DNA of 64,000 nucleotides from DATKWD01 sp963704815 (GTDB lineage: Bacteria > Actinomycetota > Acidimicrobiia > Acidimicrobiales > Salinilacustritrichaceae), in the NCBI GenBank assembly GCA_963704815.1, contig CAVPHU010000010.1:372001-436000 (forward strand). Direction: 5' to 3'. Positions 60,816 to 64,000 of this stretch are shown in pieces. The first letter of the stretch is position 1, and each line of letters opens with the position of its first letter. A program made the translations under genes and the position numbers. The notes beneath the pieces are model-generated. The model searched no databases and was not told where the DNA came from. It saw only the letters and a list, made by a program, of their open reading frames with translations.

Positions 60816-61994
60816 ATGACCAGCGAACGACTGCACACCGATCGCCTGGTGGCCGAAGCCATCGAGGTCGCCGGGAGCGACGATCTGGGCGAGCCGAGCT
60901 GGCAGGACGGGCTCGAACGGCTGCTCGACGGACTCCGCAACGAAGCACGCCTGAACGAGTTGGGGGTCGAGATCGCGGCGACCGAGGTCGTCACCTATCT
61001 CGCCAATCGCATCGGCATCACCCAGTGGCGGAGCGATCACCCGGAGGTCGGCCGCGGCCGGATCGACCAGCCCATCTTCATCGTCGGACAGCCCCGCACC
61101 GGCACCACCATCCTCCATGATCTGCTCGCCCAGGACCCGGCGCTCCGGGCTCCGCTGTCGTGGGAAGTCGATCGGCCGCTGCCTCCGCCCGAGCCGGACA
61201 CCTTCGACACCGATCCCCGCATCGCCGAGGTCCAGGCCGGCATCGAGATGACCGACGCGCTGATGCCGGGGTTCACGGCCTTCCACCCGATGGGAGCGCG
61301 GCTGGCCCAGGAGTGCGTGCGCATCACCGGCTCGGACTTCCGCAGCATGATCTTCCCGACGCAGTATCGAGTGCCCACGTACGACCACTGGCTCCTCCAC
61401 GAAGCCGATCTCGCACCCGCTTATCGCTGGCATCGGCGATTCCTCGAACATCTCCAGTGCCGACAGCCGGCACCCCAGTGGCTGCTGAAGTCGCCGGCCC
61501 ACCTGTGGCATCTCGACTCGCTCGCTGCCGAGTACCCGGACGCGATCGTGATCCAGACGCATCGCGACCCGCTCAAGGTCATCGCGTCCACGAGTGCGCT
61601 CTCGACCCATCTGCGCCGGCTGGCGAGCGACGAGCCCGACATCACCGAGGTCGCGAGCAGCTATGCCGAGGACATCTTCGTCGGCCTCGAGCGGGGCATG
61701 GACGCACGGGTCCGCGGGGTGATTCCCCCCGAGCGGATCGTCGACGTGCACTTCCGGGAGTTCGTCGCCGATCCGGTGGCCACGATCCGGCGGATCCACC
61801 TCGCGCTGGGTCGCGAGCTCGACGACGTGGTCGAGCAGCGCATCCGAGGGTTCCTCGCCGAGCACCCGGGCGACGGGGGTGGGGGAGGAACTCGCTATCG
61901 CTTCGCCGACACCGGGCTCGACCCGGACGTCCTCCGAGAGCGCTCGACTGCGTACCAGCGCGCCTTCGACGTCGAATCCGAACCCGTGCGCTGA
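60816..61994 (+). CDS. Sulfotransferase-family protein
   Basis: A 392-residue protein of the actinobacterial sulfotransferase family. The PAPS 5'-phosphosulfate loop is FIVGQPRTGTTILHDLLAQD (about 90-109). LKSPAHLWHLDSLAAEYPDA, IVIQTHRDPLKVIASTSALS (3'-phosphate binding) and VDVHFREFVADPVATIRRIH follow. Members sulfate sterols, lipids or other small molecules; many copies occur in Acidimicrobiia and mycobacteria. The ribosome-binding region before ATG 60816 is GAGGGGACGGGAC. Confidence 0.85.
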   Translation: MTSERLHTDRLVAEAIEVAGSDDLGEPSWQDGLERLLDGLRNEARLNELGVEIAATEVVTYLANRIGITQWRSDHPEVGRGRIDQPIFIVGQPRTGTTILHDLLAQDPALRAPLSWEVDRPLPPPEPDTFDTDPRIAEVQAGIEMTDALMPGFTAFHPMGARLAQECVRITGSDFRSMIFPTQYRVPTYDHWLLHEADLAPAYRWHRRFLEHLQCRQPAPQWLLKSPAHLWHLDSLAAEYPDAIVIQTHRDPLKVIASTSALSTHLRRLASDEPDITEVASSYAEDIFVGLERGMDARVRGVIPPERIVDVHFREFVADPVATIRRIHLALGRELDDVVEQRIRGFLAEHPGDGGGGGTRYRFADTGLDPDVLRERSTAYQRAFDVESEPVR

Positions 61995-62075
61995 AGCGTT
62001 CAGAGGGCGAGCGAACCGGCGCCGCACCCGACACAGTGTTCTCACCTGCGTAACGGACGTGAAACCTTGGCTGCG

Positions 62076-62081
62076 TAGCGT
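62076..62081 (+). promoter_or_regulatory. -10 element, leaderless promoter of hydrolase-ACT gene
   Basis: TAGCGT is followed by 7 bp and GTG 62089, which selects this start within a longer open frame. Confidence 0.45.
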
Positions 62082-62088
62082 GCGCGGC

Positions 62089-63741
62089 GTGACCCGTTGC
62101 ACCGACGCCATCGAGGGGGTGCGGGGGGACGTTGCCGTTGCGTGTGGTCGGGTGGTCGGCCGGACCCTGACGTCGGCTGCGCACCTCGTGCGGCGAGTCG
62201 ATCGTTCGGCGGAAACCCGGAAGCCCTCGTTGCGTCGCCGCGTCGACGCGCTCGAGTGGCACGACCTGAGGCTCGGCGACGGCACCAACGTCCGCTACGG
62301 GACCGCCGGGGACGGTCCGGTCGTGTTGTTCCTGCACGGCTGGGCGACGGGGAGCACGTCGTACAAGCGGGCGCTCCGCCGTCTTGCTCGTCGCGGTTGC
62401 CGGGTCGTCGCTCCTGCCCTTCCCGGCTTCGGTGGGACCACCCCGCTCGCCGCTTCGGACCTGTCGATCGAGGGCTATGCCGATTGGCTCGAGCGGTTTC
62501 TCACCGCGCTCGACGCAACCGAGCCGGTGCTGGTGATCGGCCACTCGTTCGGTGGCGGTGTGGCCACCATGCTCACCCACACCCATCCCGAGCGGGTCCG
62601 CTACCTGGTGCTGCTCAACGCGGTGGGCTCGCCGCAGGTCGGCCGGCCGCTGGCCGACTGGGCCGTGAAGTTCGCTCGGGACCTGTTCCCGCTCTCCGAC
62701 GGTCTGGAAGCCATGGCCGCCATGAGCCAGGACCTGGTGACCAACGTCGTGCGTGACCCGGTCAGCCTCGTGGCGGCGGGCCGGCTGGCCCGGACCGCCG
62801 ATCTGTCCGACCAGCTCCGCGCGATCCGCAGCGGACCCGTTCCGGTGTTGGCGCTGACCAGCGACACCGACGGCATCATCCCCGAGTCGGCGTTCCTGGC
62901 CCTCTGTGAGGCGGTCGGTGCGCAGGGCCGGCGGATCAGCGGTGGGCACTGTTGGCTGCTCGCCGACCCCGACGCCTTCGACGAGGTGCTCGCCAACGTC
63001 GTCCACCTGGAGGTGGATGCCCACCGGAACCTGACGGCAGCGGCCTCCGCCTCGCGGGTGCTGCGTCAGCTCGAGTCCATCGGGGTGACCGCCGAGGTCG
63101 CGGACGAGTTCCTGAATGCGGCGCCTCCGCTCTGGCTCATGAGCGCTGCGCCCGACGTCCTGGCGTCCGATGTCTCGTTGTGCCATCCCCCGTTGGGCGA
63201 CGGCGAGGTGCGCGCCGTGGCTCAGCCGATCGGAGGCGGTGCTCAGGTCCGGCTGACCGTCGTCGCGGCCGACCGGCCGGGACTGCTGGCGGACAGCCTC
63301 GCCGTGGTCGCCGCCGAAGGGATCTCGGTCAGCGACGCGTCGGCGGCGACATGGCCGGCGTCGGGGTTGGCCTTGCACACGCTCACCCTCGAATCGTTTC
63401 TGCCGATCTCCGAAGACCAGTGGCAGCGGCTCGGCGAGCGCCTCCGCACCCTTGCCGTGGACGGCGCGCCGCTGCCCGAGGTCGCGTCGCTCGGACGGGT
63501 GGAGGTTCGAGTGAACGGGACCATCGATGGGCGAGCGGTCGTGACGGTGACGGCCCGGGACCGGACCGGCCTGCTGTGGTCCATCTGCCGCTGGTTCGCC
63601 GAGCAGGGCGTGGGCATCGAGTCGCTGCACGCGACGACCGACCGTGGTGTGGCCGTCGACAGCCTCATCGTCCTCGGCGCTGTCGACGCCGAGCGGCTCG
63701 CCGCGGACCTGAGTGCCGGACGCTCGGTGACGACGGCCTGA
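62089..63741 (+). CDS. Alpha/beta hydrolase fused to two ACT-like domains
   Basis: A 550-residue protein. After about 60 N-terminal residues comes an alpha/beta hydrolase: VVLFLHGWATGSTSYK (oxyanion), VIGHSFGGGVATML (nucleophile Ser), SDTDGIIPESA (Asp) and SGGHCWLLAD (His). From about residue 385 there are two ACT-like regulatory domains: VRLTVVAADRPGLLADSLAV with VAAEGISVSDA, and VVTVTARDRTGLLWSICRWF with AEQGVGIESLHA. ACT domains bind amino acids or similar ligands, so the hydrolase may be ligand-controlled. I know no well-described enzyme with this order. Confidence 0.82.
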   Translation: MTRCTDAIEGVRGDVAVACGRVVGRTLTSAAHLVRRVDRSAETRKPSLRRRVDALEWHDLRLGDGTNVRYGTAGDGPVVLFLHGWATGSTSYKRALRRLARRGCRVVAPALPGFGGTTPLAASDLSIEGYADWLERFLTALDATEPVLVIGHSFGGGVATMLTHTHPERVRYLVLLNAVGSPQVGRPLADWAVKFARDLFPLSDGLEAMAAMSQDLVTNVVRDPVSLVAAGRLARTADLSDQLRAIRSGPVPVLALTSDTDGIIPESAFLALCEAVGAQGRRISGGHCWLLADPDAFDEVLANVVHLEVDAHRNLTAAASASRVLRQLESIGVTAEVADEFLNAAPPLWLMSAAPDVLASDVSLCHPPLGDGEVRAVAQPIGGGAQVRLTVVAADRPGLLADSLAVVAAEGISVSDASAATWPASGLALHTLTLESFLPISEDQWQRLGERLRTLAVDGAPLPEVASLGRVEVRVNGTIDGRAVVTVTARDRTGLLWSICRWFAEQGVGIESLHATTDRGVAVDSLIVLGAVDAERLAADLSAGRSVTTA

Positions 63742-63753
63742 CGAGCCACCGGT

Positions 63754-63796
63754 CTGCGGCCCCACCGCCACCTCCCCTCGGGCGGTGGGGCCGCAG
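63754..63796 (+). terminator. Hairpin after the hydrolase-ACT gene
   Basis: CTGCGGCCCCACCGCC and GGCGGTGGGGCCGCAG pair over 16 bp around an 11-nt loop, 12 bp after the stop. It lacks a T-run but is a very stable hairpin at a transcript end. Confidence 0.6.
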
Positions 63797-63819
63797 GGTT
63801 CGAGGAGCATCGACGCTGC

Positions 63820-63825
63820 TACCTT
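63820..63825 (+). promoter_or_regulatory. -10 element, leaderless promoter of nitroreductase gene
   Basis: TACCTT is followed by 7 bp and ATG 63833. Confidence 0.5.
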
Positions 63826-63832
63826 CCGCCGC

Positions 63833-64000
63833 ATGTCCGATGACGAGGTCTCGCTGTACGAGGGGCTGATCAGCACCCGTGCGATCCGGCGCTACGAGGA
63901 CGAGGACATCCCGGTCGACGATCTGAACAAGATGCTGTTCGCCGCCACCCGGGGTCCGTCGGGGCACAACGGCCAGCCACTGCGGTTCCTCGTGCTCCGC
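63833..64000 (+). CDS. Nitroreductase-family protein (partial, 5' end)
   Basis: The first 56 residues of a gene that runs off the window. TRAIRRYEDEDIPVDDLNKM followed by AATRGPSGHNGQPLRFLVLR is the classic N-terminus of FMN-dependent nitroreductases: the Arg-rich RxxRxY binding the FMN phosphate, and PSGHNxQP at the flavin ring. The start is set by a leaderless -10. Substrate class cannot be told from this fragment. Confidence 0.88.
   Translation, partial: MSDDEVSLYEGLISTRAIRRYEDEDIPVDDLNKMLFAATRGPSGHNGQPLRFLVLR

Overview
The window is high-GC actinobacterial chromosome. A member of the Acidimicrobiia (Ilumatobacter-like lineages) is the best guess. This rests on the gene families present: a deazaflavin (F420-type) nitroreductase, a WS/DGAT acyltransferase, a SCO6745-like protein, a mycothiol-dependent maleylpyruvate isomerase-like protein, a large sulfotransferase-like protein, and many class III cyclase and alpha/beta-hydrolase proteins. 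It also rests on a strong habit of leaderless transcription: at least thirteen genes have a TANNNT-type -10 element exactly 6-7 bp before the start codon. No rRNA, phage, insertion sequence or CRISPR array is visible. No gene-free stretch exceeds 300 bases.

Layout. (1) 1-15.1 kb: a gene tail, a metallo-beta-lactamase-fold hydrolase, a lipoprotein, and one giant surface-protein gene (about 1574-15094). The giant gene has 21 near-identical ~369-bp DUF11 repeats, five SdrD-B-like modules, further DUF11-like modules and an LPKTG wall-sorting tail. Two single-base frameshifts that cancel each other break it into three reading-frame segments. (2) 15.1-23 kb: a frameshifted membrane protein, a methyltransferase, a hydrolase-cyclase fusion, a peptidoglycan-binding-domain gene broken by three single-base deletions, a VapBC module, and a cyclase-AAA regulator preceded by a tiny coupled leader ORF. 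(3) 23-26 kb: initiator tRNA with a terminator, an XRE/DUF6036 nucleotidyltransferase pair and a single-chain HipB-HipA fusion with a palindromic operator. With VapBC this makes a cluster of three toxin-antitoxin-like modules. (4) 26-35 kb: a DUF3995-like membrane protein, a P2-type Ca2+-ATPase with a structured leader and 25-aa upstream ORF, a large secreted lipoprotein of polysaccharide-lyase-like fold, and a small membrane protein/CPA2 antiporter operon.

(5) 35-48 kb: two alpha/beta hydrolases (one membrane-anchored), GNAT, GST-like, Kelch-like lipoprotein, F420-type nitroreductase, DinB-like protein, SelO (Cys form), an ECF sigma factor with an acidic membrane partner, and a secreted patatin-like enzyme. 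(6) 48-64 kb: PRC-barrel protein, WS/DGAT, a tandem pirin pair (first copy frameshifted), NmrA-like protein, lipoprotein, a baeRF-like protein, ferredoxin, winged-helix regulator, MPI-like, DsbA-like, methyltransferase, a 25-bp perfect palindrome, SCO6745-like, PadR, MDR reductase, sulfotransferase, an alpha/beta-hydrolase-ACT-ACT fusion, and the start of a nitroreductase.

Most genes are monocistronic or in pairs. Clear coupled pairs (overlapping stop/start) are vapBC, XRE-DUF6036, the small membrane protein with the antiporter, the two pirins, and the two leader ORFs with their main genes. Two unlinked genes for exported proteins (30109-32340 and 45666-47294) share an inverted-repeat element just upstream; in the first it sits over the -35 region of a good promoter. 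Frameshifts occur in five places. Several are single-base changes that can be repaired on paper, so assembly error cannot be separated from real gene decay without reads.
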